DNA from: Vibrio celticus
GTDB lineage: Bacteria; Pseudomonadota; Gammaproteobacteria; Enterobacterales; Vibrionaceae
Direction: 5' to 3'
NCBI RefSeq assembly: GCF_024347335.1
Contig: NZ_AP025464.1
Span: 496,001-560,000 of the forward strand
Length of the DNA stretch: 64,000 nt
Position numbers and translations under genes: made by a program. The number at the start of each line of letters is the position of its first letter. Positions within the stretch are counted from its first letter, which is position 1. Below the pieces are notes generated by a model. It did no database searches, was not told where the DNA came from, and worked only from the letters and a program-made list of their open reading frames with translations. Below are positions 53,336 through 61,610 of this stretch, piece by piece.

Positions 53336-54532
53336 ATGCTTCGTGTAATCCTTTTAATCACCTTTTGCTTATCGCTTCCGGTTCGCGCATCTGCTCCGGC
53401 TGTTTTTGAGTCTCGCAATACTCCAATCGCTGAGTTTGTATCATGGTTTGCTACTTATACGGGGCAAACCGTTGTACTTGGTCAAGGTGTGACGGGTAAA
53501 GTTAGTTTTACCGCCCCTGAACTTAAACAATCTGAGTACGCATCCTTTTTCGATTCGGTTTTGCGCTCTCATGGTTACGAACTCGGGTATTCAAACGGTG
53601 TGTATACCGTGTCCGTTGATACTGATACGTTTTTACCTACAGAACCGCCAGTCGTTAAGCTTTACCGTTTCCAAAACGTCAGAAACACAAAGGTCACTGA
53701 GCTTGTTAATTCGATGCTGAGAGCAACGCAAGCGCAAACGACACAGAAGCAATCTAACTCAAATTATGATGTTCAAATTCTTCCTACGACCAACTCTATT
53801 ATTGTGACTGGTGCGCCCGACCAAATCACCAAGATTGATACACTCATAGCAGGTATAGACCGACCTCAAAAGCAAGTTTTCATTGAGGCTATCATTACTG
53901 AAACCCTGATTGATGATAGCGAGGAGTTTGGCGTTAATTTGGAATTAGCACTGGATAACGCTGGTTTCATTACTCAGCCAATCGCCATTGATAAAGCGGT
54001 CGATAACTTACTTTTCTATGATAGCGGAGATTTTTCTGCATTGGTCAAAGCTGTTCAATCTAGTGAAGATACCGAGCTGTTATCACGACCTAATATGCTA
54101 ATTATGGATAGGGAGAAAGGTTATATTACGGTAGGTCAAAACGTCCCTTTCCTTACTTCCAGTGAAGTCACGGACGGTGGTAACACCATTCAACGCATAG
54201 AACGTCAAGACGTGGGCGTTTCTCTTGAGGTTGTGCCTCATGTCCTTGGTGACGATGTTGTATTGATCATTAATCAGGAATCTAGTTCTGTTACTAACTC
54301 TGCTATAGCTTCCGATATCATTACCAACAAACGAACCTTGCAAACTGTTGTTAAGGTTAGAGATAGACAAACAATCGCGCTAGGTGGACTCATATCGAGC
54401 GAGGAACGGAAGTCCGTTTCAGGCGTCCCTTTACTTATGGATATTCCCCTGCTTGGTGGTCTATTCCGCTCTGAGGGTACAAGCCAAATAAAAAAAGAAC
54501 TCAAAGTCGTTATTAAGACTACGATTCTTTAA
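53336..54532 (+). CDS. Phage secretin pIV-like
   Basis: A 398-residue outer-membrane secretin forming the channel for phage exit. The signal peptide is about 1-18 (LLITFCLSLPVRA). N0/N1-type domains follow (about 22-170, with PTTNSIIVTGAPDQI), then the secretin domain (about 180-398) with VPFLTS, QRIERQDVGVSLEVVP and the C-terminal GVPLLMDIPLLGGLFR. The start ATG overlaps the zot stop (TAATG). Having its own secretin separates this phage from CTX phage, which borrows the host EpsD. Confidence 0.92.
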   Translation: MLRVILLITFCLSLPVRASAPAVFESRNTPIAEFVSWFATYTGQTVVLGQGVTGKVSFTAPELKQSEYASFFDSVLRSHGYELGYSNGVYTVSVDTDTFLPTEPPVVKLYRFQNVRNTKVTELVNSMLRATQAQTTQKQSNSNYDVQILPTTNSIIVTGAPDQITKIDTLIAGIDRPQKQVFIEAIITETLIDDSEEFGVNLELALDNAGFITQPIAIDKAVDNLLFYDSGDFSALVKAVQSSEDTELLSRPNMLIMDREKGYITVGQNVPFLTSSEVTDGGNTIQRIERQDVGVSLEVVPHVLGDDVVLIINQESSSVTNSAIASDIITNKRTLQTVVKVRDRQTIALGGLISSEERKSVSGVPLLMDIPLLGGLFRSEGTSQIKKELKVVIKTTIL

Positions 54533-54720
54533 TCCAGCTCGCTTTCTGCTGCTATAAGCTTGCTTGTAGAGCATAAAGGAGCAAACAAGCGTAGCGCGTT
54601 AGATATTCCCAATAACGTATATCGAATTATTGGCTTTCGGTAACACTATGATACAAAACCTTTATACCCTTAGATGTGAAACCAGTATGCTACTTGTTGA
54701 CCATTTTAAGGAGGGGAATT

Positions 54721-55362
54721 GTGTTTACATTATTGATTGGACTACTAGCAATCGGCTATGTCGTCTATAAGCTTACAGAAGATACTCCTAAACAAGATCC
54801 ATGGGCCAACAAGACCAACACCACATATCGATTAGAGCCTAAGATTGAACCAATTCGACGACCTCAGCCACCGCGTTCAGACAATGTTCCAATACCCTGT
54901 ACAGCGGAAAAAAAGCTATCGATTACAAGAAATAAAGTCGATACATTTTCGAACAAGGTTGAGCATAAGCGTTCGGAGTACCTGACTTCGAAAAATGAAC
55001 GTAATTTTTATATCGCCCTAAGAGAAGCCTTACCTGATGACTACATGATTCATTGCCAAACCTCATTAATGGCATTAATTCAACCTGTAGAATGGAAAAA
55101 CAATTCAAGAACTTGGGCAAAGCGCATGGACTTCGTTGTAACTGATAGCACCACCAAAGTTATATGCGTAATTGAACTAGATGATCGTTCTCATCAACGT
55201 GCTGACCGAAAAAAGCGTGACCAATACGTTAATGAAGCTCTTGATGGACACCACAAACTAATCCGCTTCAAAGCTTCTTGGACTTATGATTCTGAGAACA
55301 TTTACCAAAAGCTGAAAAATGAAATTGACTGCCCTCACCCTCGTTTTGTATCACGGGGGTAA
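54721..55362 (+). CDS. Membrane-anchored DUF2726 (nuclease-like) protein
   Basis: A 213-residue protein with an N-terminal membrane helix (FTLLIGLLAIGYVVYKL, about 2-18), a Pro-rich linker (about 25-60) and a DUF2726 domain (about 95-205). The pattern Asp in RMDFVV followed by IELDD looks like a PD-(D/E)xK nuclease core, although this is a fold-level inference. I chose the GTG at 54721 with the strong AAGGAGGGG upstream; an earlier in-frame GTG at 54676 lacks one. It is the first gene of the phage cargo end. Function unknown; DNA modification or exclusion of other phages is conceivable. Confidence 0.7.
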   Translation: MFTLLIGLLAIGYVVYKLTEDTPKQDPWANKTNTTYRLEPKIEPIRRPQPPRSDNVPIPCTAEKKLSITRNKVDTFSNKVEHKRSEYLTSKNERNFYIALREALPDDYMIHCQTSLMALIQPVEWKNNSRTWAKRMDFVVTDSTTKVICVIELDDRSHQRADRKKRDQYVNEALDGHHKLIRFKASWTYDSENIYQKLKNEIDCPHPRFVSRG

Positions 55363-55589
55363 ATTCGACCTAGCTATCAGCACTCACACAACCCTGCTCT
55401 AGTTGCAAGCTTGCGCGCTAGTTTCTTAACTAGAACTAAACAGATTATTATAGGCTTCTTCGTTTTTTTGTGTATAGAGGTAAGTGATTGTTAATAGGTT
55501 AGAACTTCTAGTAGAATTGCTTTAATCAGGATAATGGCAAGAATATTTCCGCACTGAAATATTAAGAAGTTTCTTACTATGCGCTAACT

Positions 55590-56976
55590 CATAGACTGAA
55601 CCTTAAGCATTAAGACCAGCATAAATCCCGTCTAACGTGATGTTTTTCTTTGACTTCCTCTGGGCGGACTTTTGTGCGTTCTTAAATATATAGCTAGAGG
55701 CCCATTCCAGTTTATTGCCTATTTCTGACCATGCCTTGTGGCTGATACATTCAAATATGGGCAACAGCCACACATCCACATTTTTTGCCGCCTTAAACAG
55801 CGAGACCGATGGCATTATCTGAAGCGCAGTACTGCGCCTGATGATCAGCGAGAGTAAACTGGCCCAGATAAGCCCATCAACGATGGCCTTTTGTGCGGTG
55901 ACAAATCGTTGCCAGTTTGTGTGAGATTTTAATTCTTTAAAAAGCAACTCCACCTGCCATCGACAGCGGTAGATCGCCATTATGTCATCAGCAGTATAGG
56001 TACCTGAAGGCAAGTTAGTTAACCAAATACAGAATCGCTTTTCTTCTGCAAACCAACGTCTTACCACTCTAAATTCTTGCTTACCACTACGAACTTTAAG
56101 GTCGAGTACCTGTGAGCGATTAGTACCTCGAGTGATGTCTTTGAGCTTCTTTCCTTCTAGTTTAGATAAATGCCGGCCCTGACCGTTTCTCGCTTCTATA
56201 ACATGAGGATTCAGGGACTTTGCTCCTCGAAAATATAGAAACCACCATACAGTTCAAGCTCAGTAAAGAATTGGAAGTCAGGGTACCCTGCGTCAGCCAA
56301 CAACAATTTGTTACTCATTGTTTTGGGGCGGGCAAAAGTCTCTTTCTGATGCTGTATCAGCGCTGATGCTCATTGCGACTGGAGAAAAGCTTTTTAAAGA
56401 CATTGTCATATGGCATTCAACTGCGGCTGGATTGCGTTTAAATCGGCTCGGGTAAACGTTCGAAAGGTCACGATGAATGTGGAAAGAGCTACCATCTTGA
56501 AGCAGCACATCATCAAAGGTGGCGAGTTTATCTGGTAGGTTGGCACTCTGCTGGCGAGCAAACTGAGCTATCGCTCGCATGGCCAATTGGCGCATGAATA
56601 TCGGAAATTCTTCTTTTCTTAACTGGTTATGGTAGGGCTTATAAGCCACAGTATCTTTAGCGCTTAAGCACATCCCATTGAATTGCCTTAGTAAATCGGC
56701 AATAGATGAGCAGTTTCCTTTGCTCAAAGCGGCCACTAGGCTTACTACTAGCTGGTCGGGTAAGATAGCCCGACATCGCTTCATAAGTCCTGTACTTTTC
56801 GCCATTTTTTGAAGGCTATCAGCATTAAAGAATTGCTTAAACTGCTTTTGTAGGGAGATAATCGTCATCGGCTTCACGGTTGATATGGGTGGTTTGTTTG
56901 GCGACGATTATCTGATCATAAATGAAGCCTTTTTTCTATCTAAATAAATAGCTTAGAGCTTAAGATCCTGTCTATG
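55590..56976 (-). mobile_element. IS4-family insertion sequence
   Basis: A 1387-base element with ends CATAGACTGAACCTTAAGC and, complemented, CATAGACAGGATCTTAAGC, and a 10-base target duplication TGCGCTAACT (55580-55589 and 56977-56986). It holds one broken transposase gene. It lies 25 bases before the DUF2971 start codon, so it probably cut that gene from its promoter. Confidence 0.9.
55603..56877 (-). pseudogene. IS4-family transposase, two frameshifts
   Basis: DDE transposase in three pieces. Frame 1 (from 56877) has the first Asp (VLLQDGSSFH) and fails after ERDF near 56340, where an extra T in a T run fits. The middle piece holds LLADAGYPDFQFF with the second Asp and fails after YIF near 56233, where one T is missing. 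The last piece (to 55603) has the IS4 signature Y-x2-R-x3-E-x6-K in YRCRWQVELLFKELK. The product should be inactive. Confidence 0.88.
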
Positions 56977-57001
56977 TGCGCTAACTAGTTTAAGGATAAG
57001 T

Positions 57002-57808
57002 ATGGGATATCGAGGAAAAGTTTATAAAGGTGACTTTAAGTATAAGTACGTTCCTTATGGAGATGGAGCCAAGGCCATCATAAATGATGCAACTATGAAG
57101 TTTACAGATCCTATAGACTTCAATGACCCTTTTGATTGTTCTCCTTCATATATGGTTGGTGATTTTAACGAGTTGATGAAAATTAACCAAGAGGCCTATA
57201 AAAATGCAGGTCGTGATTTAAATCTTTCCCCAGCTCAAAGGATACAAGAAAAAGGCAAAATGAAAGCTCGATTACAGAAAGCTCTTGAGGATGGGAGCTG
57301 GAAGAGAACATTGCAAAACAGTATTGGGATTTGTTCCATGACTACCAAACCTTGCAACCTTTTAATGTGGGCTCATTATTCAAATAACCACACAGGTATT
57401 GTCTTTGAGTTCAGTAATGTCTTTCCTAAGATGGTAGACCTTAAAGAATTCTATTTATGCGCATTCCATGTTAATTATGAATTAGACAAGCCAGTAGCAA
57501 ACCTTTCAGAGGCGCACTATGGAACTGATTTTTTAACAAAGGGCATTGATTGGGAATACGAAGATGAAATTAGGTGCCTTAACCAAGAGAAGAAGTCTGG
57601 TATTCATGATTATAGAAGGGATTTGCTTAAATCAGTAATACTTGGTGCTCGAATTGATAGTGATGACGAAGCTGATATCAGGAAACTCGTCAAAGAGGTA
57701 AATCAACGCGAAAATGTATCAATTATCGTTTATAAAGCTCAAATGTTGGATGATAAGTACAAACTTATTATTCCTAACCACCCTGTTTATGGTGACCCAG
57801 ATTGGTGA
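57002..57808 (+). CDS. DUF2971 protein
   Basis: A 268-residue soluble protein. Family landmarks are YKYVPYGDGAKAIINDATMKFTDPIDFNDPFDC (spread over about 13-45), the central CSMTTKPCNLLMWAHYSNNHTGIVFEF (about 105-131), and WEYEDEIRCL near 185. Function is not established. AAGGAT is the ribosome-binding site. The IS4-family element directly upstream leaves only 25 bases including the target duplication, so expression may now depend on the IS end. It probably belongs to the phage cargo with the DUF2726 gene. Confidence 0.8.
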   Translation: MGYRGKVYKGDFKYKYVPYGDGAKAIINDATMKFTDPIDFNDPFDCSPSYMVGDFNELMKINQEAYKNAGRDLNLSPAQRIQEKGKMKARLQKALEDGSWKRTLQNSIGICSMTTKPCNLLMWAHYSNNHTGIVFEFSNVFPKMVDLKEFYLCAFHVNYELDKPVANLSEAHYGTDFLTKGIDWEYEDEIRCLNQEKKSGIHDYRRDLLKSVILGARIDSDDEADIRKLVKEVNQRENVSIIVYKAQMLDDKYKLIIPNHPVYGDPDW

Positions 57809-57832
57809 TTTTTTAATAGGCTTATATCAAAA

Positions 57833-57859
57833 AAAACCGAACTCAATTAGTCCGGTTTT
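57833..57859. terminator. Bidirectional terminator in the cargo end
   Basis: AAAACCG pairs with CGGTTTT around a 13-base loop, flanked by an A run and T run. It lies between the DUF2971 gene and the convergent HTH gene. Confidence 0.75.
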
Positions 57860-57893
57860 ACTGTGATAAGACCAAAACTATACTTGTCTAATT

Positions 57894-58247
57894 CTATTTT
57901 TTAATGCTGGCTATCGCCCTCGCAAGTCCAAGTAAGTGTGTTGACGTTTTGATTTCTAATTCCGACTGAATCCCCAATAGCGCAATCCCTGCTAGTATTT
58001 GTTGTGGCCTCACCACTTGGCCAGTCGGCAGCTCCATCCTGTCGTATAACATTTTGAACTGCACCCAATCTTCACTAATGCTTAGTTCCCGACCTTTTGC
58101 CATTCTCATAAGTCTTTTACACTCGGGCGGTATTGGATTTCCCTCATCCCAACCTGTGACAGTTCTCACAGATTTAAAACACAATTCGGCGACCTCTTCC
58201 TTGGTCATTTGGCATTCCAGTTCTCGAAAAATGTAATTCTTACTCAT
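57894..58247 (-). CDS. HTH protein (DUF3653-type phage regulator)
   Basis: A 117-residue protein. The N-terminal region FRELECQMTKEEVAELCFKSVRTVTGWDEGNPIPPECKRLM (spread over about 7-47) is a helix-turn-helix resembling DUF3653 proteins of Vibrio phages; the rest is a short helical tail. I chose the ATG at 58247; the frame is open up to 58316, next to the attR site. A palindrome lies 22 bases upstream. In the circular phage form this gene would come directly after the repressor gene in the same direction. Confidence 0.72.
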   Translation of the reverse strand: MSKNYIFRELECQMTKEEVAELCFKSVRTVTGWDEGNPIPPECKRLMRMAKGRELSISEDWVQFKMLYDRMELPTGQVVRPQQILAGIALLGIQSELEIKTSTHLLGLARAIASIKK

Positions 58248-58268
58248 TTCGCGATACTTCAATGATAA

Positions 58269-58289
58269 AACCTCTAAATACAAGAGGTT
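58269..58289. promoter_or_regulatory. Palindromic operator candidate
   Basis: AACCTCT and AGAGGTT, perfect 7-base arms with a 7-base spacer, directly upstream of the DUF3653 gene. It could bind one of the phage regulators. Confidence 0.5.
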
Positions 58290-58314
58290 GCACTGAATTA
58301 AGGAGATATGCACC

Positions 58315-58343
58315 ATTAAACATAATCAGACATAATACGCAGT
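58315..58343. other. Second dif-like site (attR)
   Basis: XerD arm ATTAAACATAA (one mismatch to the left site), 7-base centre TCAGACA, XerC arm TAATACGCAGT (identical to the left site). The 13-base stretch CATAATACGCAGT is shared with the left site. The 7-base centre differs from the normal 6, so this copy is the phage-derived junction and probably a poor XerCD substrate. Confidence 0.78.
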
Positions 58344-59441
58344 CACGTATAGTTAATTCTAAAAGTAGTATTCTTATCGTTTCGCCTTAAAACCCTTGTT
58401 CCAACTGACTCTCACGCTTATTGCGCCGTTCAGAGTTTTCTTAGCGCATTTGAAATCTAATAATTATATGTGCGGCCAAACGTCTACACAATCCAAGCCT
58501 GATTCAGCAAATCTTATTGACGCGAAACTTTGTCCATCTGGTTTAACTTATATGCCACTTCTCTGTTTGCACTAACGGACCGCGCGTTGTGTGTAATTCT
58601 TGTGAGCATTGCTGTTGTTTCTTTTTCAGATTTCACACACGCGACCAATGTTTTTTATCAGCTGCACATGCTAGCTCTCGTTTAAATCTATCAACTAATA
58701 AAGTTCGTGTGTCTTAAGTAGATTCGCGCAAAGGTTTTGCAAACCTTGCTAACAATTCTCTCTAGAGCTAGTACTTTGTGTTTATCGAGATTATTAAATG
58801 GCAATGGCTTGTCCTATGTTGTTTGAAACACCATGCCAAGCTGCCGCAAACATGTTTGCATAGATTCGTTACACTTATACGCTGGTACACAACACCGATA
58901 CTTGGGAAATCCATAATCACGGTTTACCCTGAAATTACGTTCAATTGGATTTAGGTAGCTTTGGTAATAAACCTAAGAGTTGCTTAAAACCCATTGCGCT
59001 TTGTTTTGCTTTACCTGTTTTCTCTAGCTGATATGCCCGCTTTTGAAGTCGCAATGGTGTTACCGCCTGAGATTAGAAACTTAGAAAGCGTGTATTGGTT
59101 TATCGACACATGTAGTCAACAAATAAAGTGACACTGTAGCTAGCTGTACAGGTAAAGCTTGGTCCTATTGAACACAAAATAAAGACCCCAAACAATATCT
59201 GTATATATATACAGTTAAATTATTAACCCGTTAAAAACGTCACCTTTCGTATAAATACCGAACAAAAACAACGCTATTTAGGCATATATCGATCGCTGGG
59301 CGCGTAGTGTTTGGTGAAGAACGACAGTATCTGGCTTGTTGAGCAAACGATACTAGCCAAACTCAATTCAAAATCGAATCCCTAGTTGCACCTGCATACT
59401 CCATCACGCATAATGTTACAGGTTTACGTACGAAATATATT
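58344..59441. other. Gene-free stretch between prophage and diguanylate cyclase
   Basis: About 1.1 kb with frequent stops in all frames and no recognisable gene or RNA. It contains a LexA-type box at 59199 and scattered short palindromes (CTGTAGCTAGCTGTACAG at 59135). It may be decayed remains of earlier insertions at dif; no attC/integron structure was convincing. Confidence 0.55.
59199..59214. promoter_or_regulatory. LexA (SOS) box
   Basis: CTGTATATATATACAG, a perfect CTGT-N8-ACAG palindrome with the alternating TA centre favoured by LexA. The nearest gene downstream is the diguanylate cyclase at 59442, 228 bases away. No closer open frame was found on either strand. Confidence 0.65.
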
Positions 59442-60713
59442 ATGAGCGACAAAGCATTCAGACAACTCAACATCTTCTTCTCTGTTTTTTGCCTGGCAAT
59501 GACCGTACTGTCGCTGATCTCTTTTCATACCATCATGGATAAGAATTACATAATCACACCAGACAGAAACCCTACACGCGTAAACACAGATAGAGACCAT
59601 GATGGCGGCACTATAGGGTCATTACTCAGGTCAAAGGACAAAGTTGAGTTACAGTGTGACTTTAATCGTACCTATAGTTCACCTTTCTGTGAGGTTGAAT
59701 TTGTTCTTTCTACTGAAGGTAAAGGCTTAGATCTTTCCACATTTGATTCTGTGACCATCAATATGGAATATGAAGGTCAAGAGGACCCAAGGTTTCGATT
59801 CTACATACGTAACCACAACGAAAACTACAGCGTCCAAGGCGACCCTATTTCTAATAAGTTCAATCGCTTAGACTTCTCACTCCCCGATAGAAAACACATC
59901 GATTTAGCTTACTTCAATGTCCCTTTATGGTGGATTGACTACTACAATCACCCAATAACCAACAGCGGAGTCGATATTACTAACGCTGTTTCAGTTGAAT
60001 TGGGGCTGGGAGCTAGCACGCTAGATGGCCCCCATACTCTGACGGACGAGAGCATCGTTTTCCACGGTAAGATTATGGACAAGGTTATGCTATGGAAGAT
60101 CTTGATTAGCTTATGGGTAATCTACGCGGTCTGCTATGTCTGTGGGGCGTCATACGTAGCTAGGCGAGCGAGAATTCTATCAGTAAACCAACAGCGCTTG
60201 TTATTAGCCCAAGAAATTGAAGAATTAAAGATAAAGGCGACTACCGACCCTCTAACTGGCTGTCGCAACAGAACCGAAGCGTTAGATACCTTTTATGATT
60301 TTGAACGCCTCGCAAAACAAGGGAAGACAATTCACATTGCTCTGTTTGATTTAGACCACTTCAAGCAGGTCAACGACCAATACGGTCATGAAACTGGCGA
60401 TCAAGTTCTTATTCTGTTTGTCTCAACGGTGATCGACAACCTTGGAGAGCAATACTTATTGTATCGTTGGGGCGGTGAGGAGTTCTTGTTAGTTTGCATA
60501 GAACAAACAACGCTACAGTGTAATGCAACTATTGCCAAACTCTACTCTTCAATGGGCGAAACCACTTGGCCCAAAGGGCTTAACATCACCGCATCCGTTG
60601 GTTTTACCCAACTTACACAGAATGAATCGATTCGTTCAGCCATTAAGCGTGCAGACAAAGCACTCTATCAAGCTAAAGATAACGGACGAAACCAAGTCGT
60701 TACGTTTGACTAA
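59442..60713 (+). CDS. Membrane diguanylate cyclase (GGDEF)
   Basis: A 423-residue inner-membrane enzyme making c-di-GMP. TM1 is about 9-31, a periplasmic domain of unknown type about 32-205 (carbohydrate-binding-like beta-rich appearance), TM2 about 212-236, a short coiled coil (QQRLLLAQEIEELKIKAT), then a GGDEF domain about 255-420 with the active signature GGEEF in YRWGGEEFLLV. It is flanked by long gene-free stretches, so monocistronic. A LexA-type box lies 228 bases upstream. Confidence 0.88.
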   Translation: MSDKAFRQLNIFFSVFCLAMTVLSLISFHTIMDKNYIITPDRNPTRVNTDRDHDGGTIGSLLRSKDKVELQCDFNRTYSSPFCEVEFVLSTEGKGLDLSTFDSVTINMEYEGQEDPRFRFYIRNHNENYSVQGDPISNKFNRLDFSLPDRKHIDLAYFNVPLWWIDYYNHPITNSGVDITNAVSVELGLGASTLDGPHTLTDESIVFHGKIMDKVMLWKILISLWVIYAVCYVCGASYVARRARILSVNQQRLLLAQEIEELKIKATTDPLTGCRNRTEALDTFYDFERLAKQGKTIHIALFDLDHFKQVNDQYGHETGDQVLILFVSTVIDNLGEQYLLYRWGGEEFLLVCIEQTTLQCNATIAKLYSSMGETTWPKGLNITASVGFTQLTQNESIRSAIKRADKALYQAKDNGRNQVVTFD

Positions 60714-61396
60714 GCCTCGCCAGACTGGCCTGCAGCTCAATATTCAATGCTCTATCAACACACAATCAATACCTTGTCGATATCTACTCTCTATTTAGTC
60801 AGCAATTACATAATTACATTTTTAACGGCTGACTAAACAAGCCCATAAGCTTTGCTTTCTCATCAGAATTCTATTCGATTCGTACACACATTATCCTTAA
60901 TACCGCCATCATTAGCATTCTCAAATTGATACGCGTCGTTCCTTAATCGACTTCTACACAACTCCTTTACGCCTCGTAAGCGGTGATAAGTCACTCGCGG
61001 TATCGATTTTGAACATTACCGCTGTGGCTTATCTCACTCTGTTCTTCGATAAAATCCTCATTTGTCTCCTTCTGAACATTCATGGATTCTCGTCCGTTCA
61101 AAATAGAAGTCACAACGTCACTAGCCGTAAAAACGGCATATATTTAGTCATCTAGACATGGTGACACAAATACTGACACCTAAAGTGGCGATTGTTTTAC
61201 TTTCAGATCTTGCTGTAATTTAATTACAACTCAAAGCCAAGTAGAGCCTAAGAAATTAATTACTCTGACGTAACTTATTGAATAAAAAGTATTTAAGAGT
61301 TTCGGGCAGGACGGGATTTAGAGAAACTAAAGAGTAGGTATGTACGAGATAATATACTAGAGGGTAATGTATTTAGTTATAGTGCACTATTGTATT
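60714..61396. other. Gene-free stretch
   Basis: No supported gene. A hairpin TTTAGTCAGC / GCTGACTAAA (60794-60837, 24-base loop) may end the cyclase transcript. GCCGTAAAAACGGC at about 61123 is a small hairpin. TGTAATT-T-AATTACA at 61214-61228 is a perfect palindrome of operator type without an obvious target. Confidence 0.5.
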
Positions 61397-61418
61397 AAAA
61401 AAGAAGGGCTGATGCCCT
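61397..61418 (-). terminator. Terminator of the vxr operon
   Basis: On the minus strand AGGGC-ATCA-GCCCT followed by TCTTTTTT, starting inside the vxrE stop codon. Confidence 0.8.
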
Positions 61419-61569
61419 ACTCTTCTTTATTACTCATTTCTTCACGGATTTGCTCAGCAACGATTTTGATAGCTTGTGCTGTGCTGATGCCTTGGGTCAT
61501 CATTTCTTGAATTCGTTCAACAGCTTTCTGTTGTTCTTCGTGAGAAAGGGTTGGTAAGTCGTTTAGCAT
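61417..61569 (-). CDS. vxrE: UPF0181 (YoaH-like) protein VxrE
   Basis: A 50-residue protein (MLNDLPTLSHEEQQKAVERI ...) clearly of the UPF0181 family, like E. coli YoaH. It is mostly helical and acidic at the end. AAGGAG lies 7 bases before the ATG. It follows vxrD by 41 bases and ends in a terminator, so it is the last gene of the vxr operon. V. cholerae VCA0569 is a UPF0181 protein as I recall, which fits vxrE. Its role there is not well defined. Confidence 0.85.
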   Translation of the reverse strand: MLNDLPTLSHEEQQKAVERIQEMMTQGISTAQAIKIVAEQIREEMSNKEE

Positions 61570-61610
61570 GCTCTGCTCCTTTATTTAGGTGCAGAACTAT
61601 ATAAGGACTG

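Larger units (their letters stand above)
49666..53336 (+). pseudogene. zot: Zot/pI assembly ATPase, split by an IS21-family element
   Basis: The 5' part (49666-50325, 220 codons) carries Walker A GKLGSGKT near residue 9 and Walker B LIVLDECGTWF. The 3' part resumes in frame at 52923 (SVLPPYYTHGRY), contains the membrane helix FLCFALGALLTLGMSML, and ends at 53336. Removing the IS and one GTTTAT copy gives an unbroken 357-residue protein. As it stands the 5' frame ends in IS sequence at 50340. pI/Zot drives virion assembly at the inner membrane, so particle production should be lost. Confidence 0.92.
43923..58343 (+). mobile_element. Filamentous (Inoviridae) prophage at dif
   Basis: About 14.4 kb between two dif-like sites (43923 and 58315) sharing the identical XerC arm. 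The gene order is that of filamentous phage: repressor (reverse), rep, ssDNA-binding protein, small coat proteins, major coat, terminator, pIII, pVI, pI/Zot, pIV. After these comes a cargo end (DUF2726, DUF2971, DUF3653). No phage integrase lies inside, as expected for phages that use host XerCD. Two insertion sequences account for about 4 kb, leaving roughly 10.4 kb of phage. With pI/Zot disrupted it should not assemble particles by itself. Confidence 0.88.

Noticed and set aside
49666..53336. Zot as an enterotoxin
   Set aside because: The name is historical; the sequence is a pI-type assembly ATPase in a phage operon and is interrupted here.
58344..59441. Integron cassette array or attC repeats
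   Set aside because: No repeated attC core pairs (GTTRRRY / RYYYAAC at regular spacing) and no cassette-like frames were found.
61214..61228. Operator for a nearby gene (TGTAATT-T-AATTACA)
   Set aside because: A perfect palindrome, but no promoter or gene starts near it; kept only as a note in the gene-free stretch.
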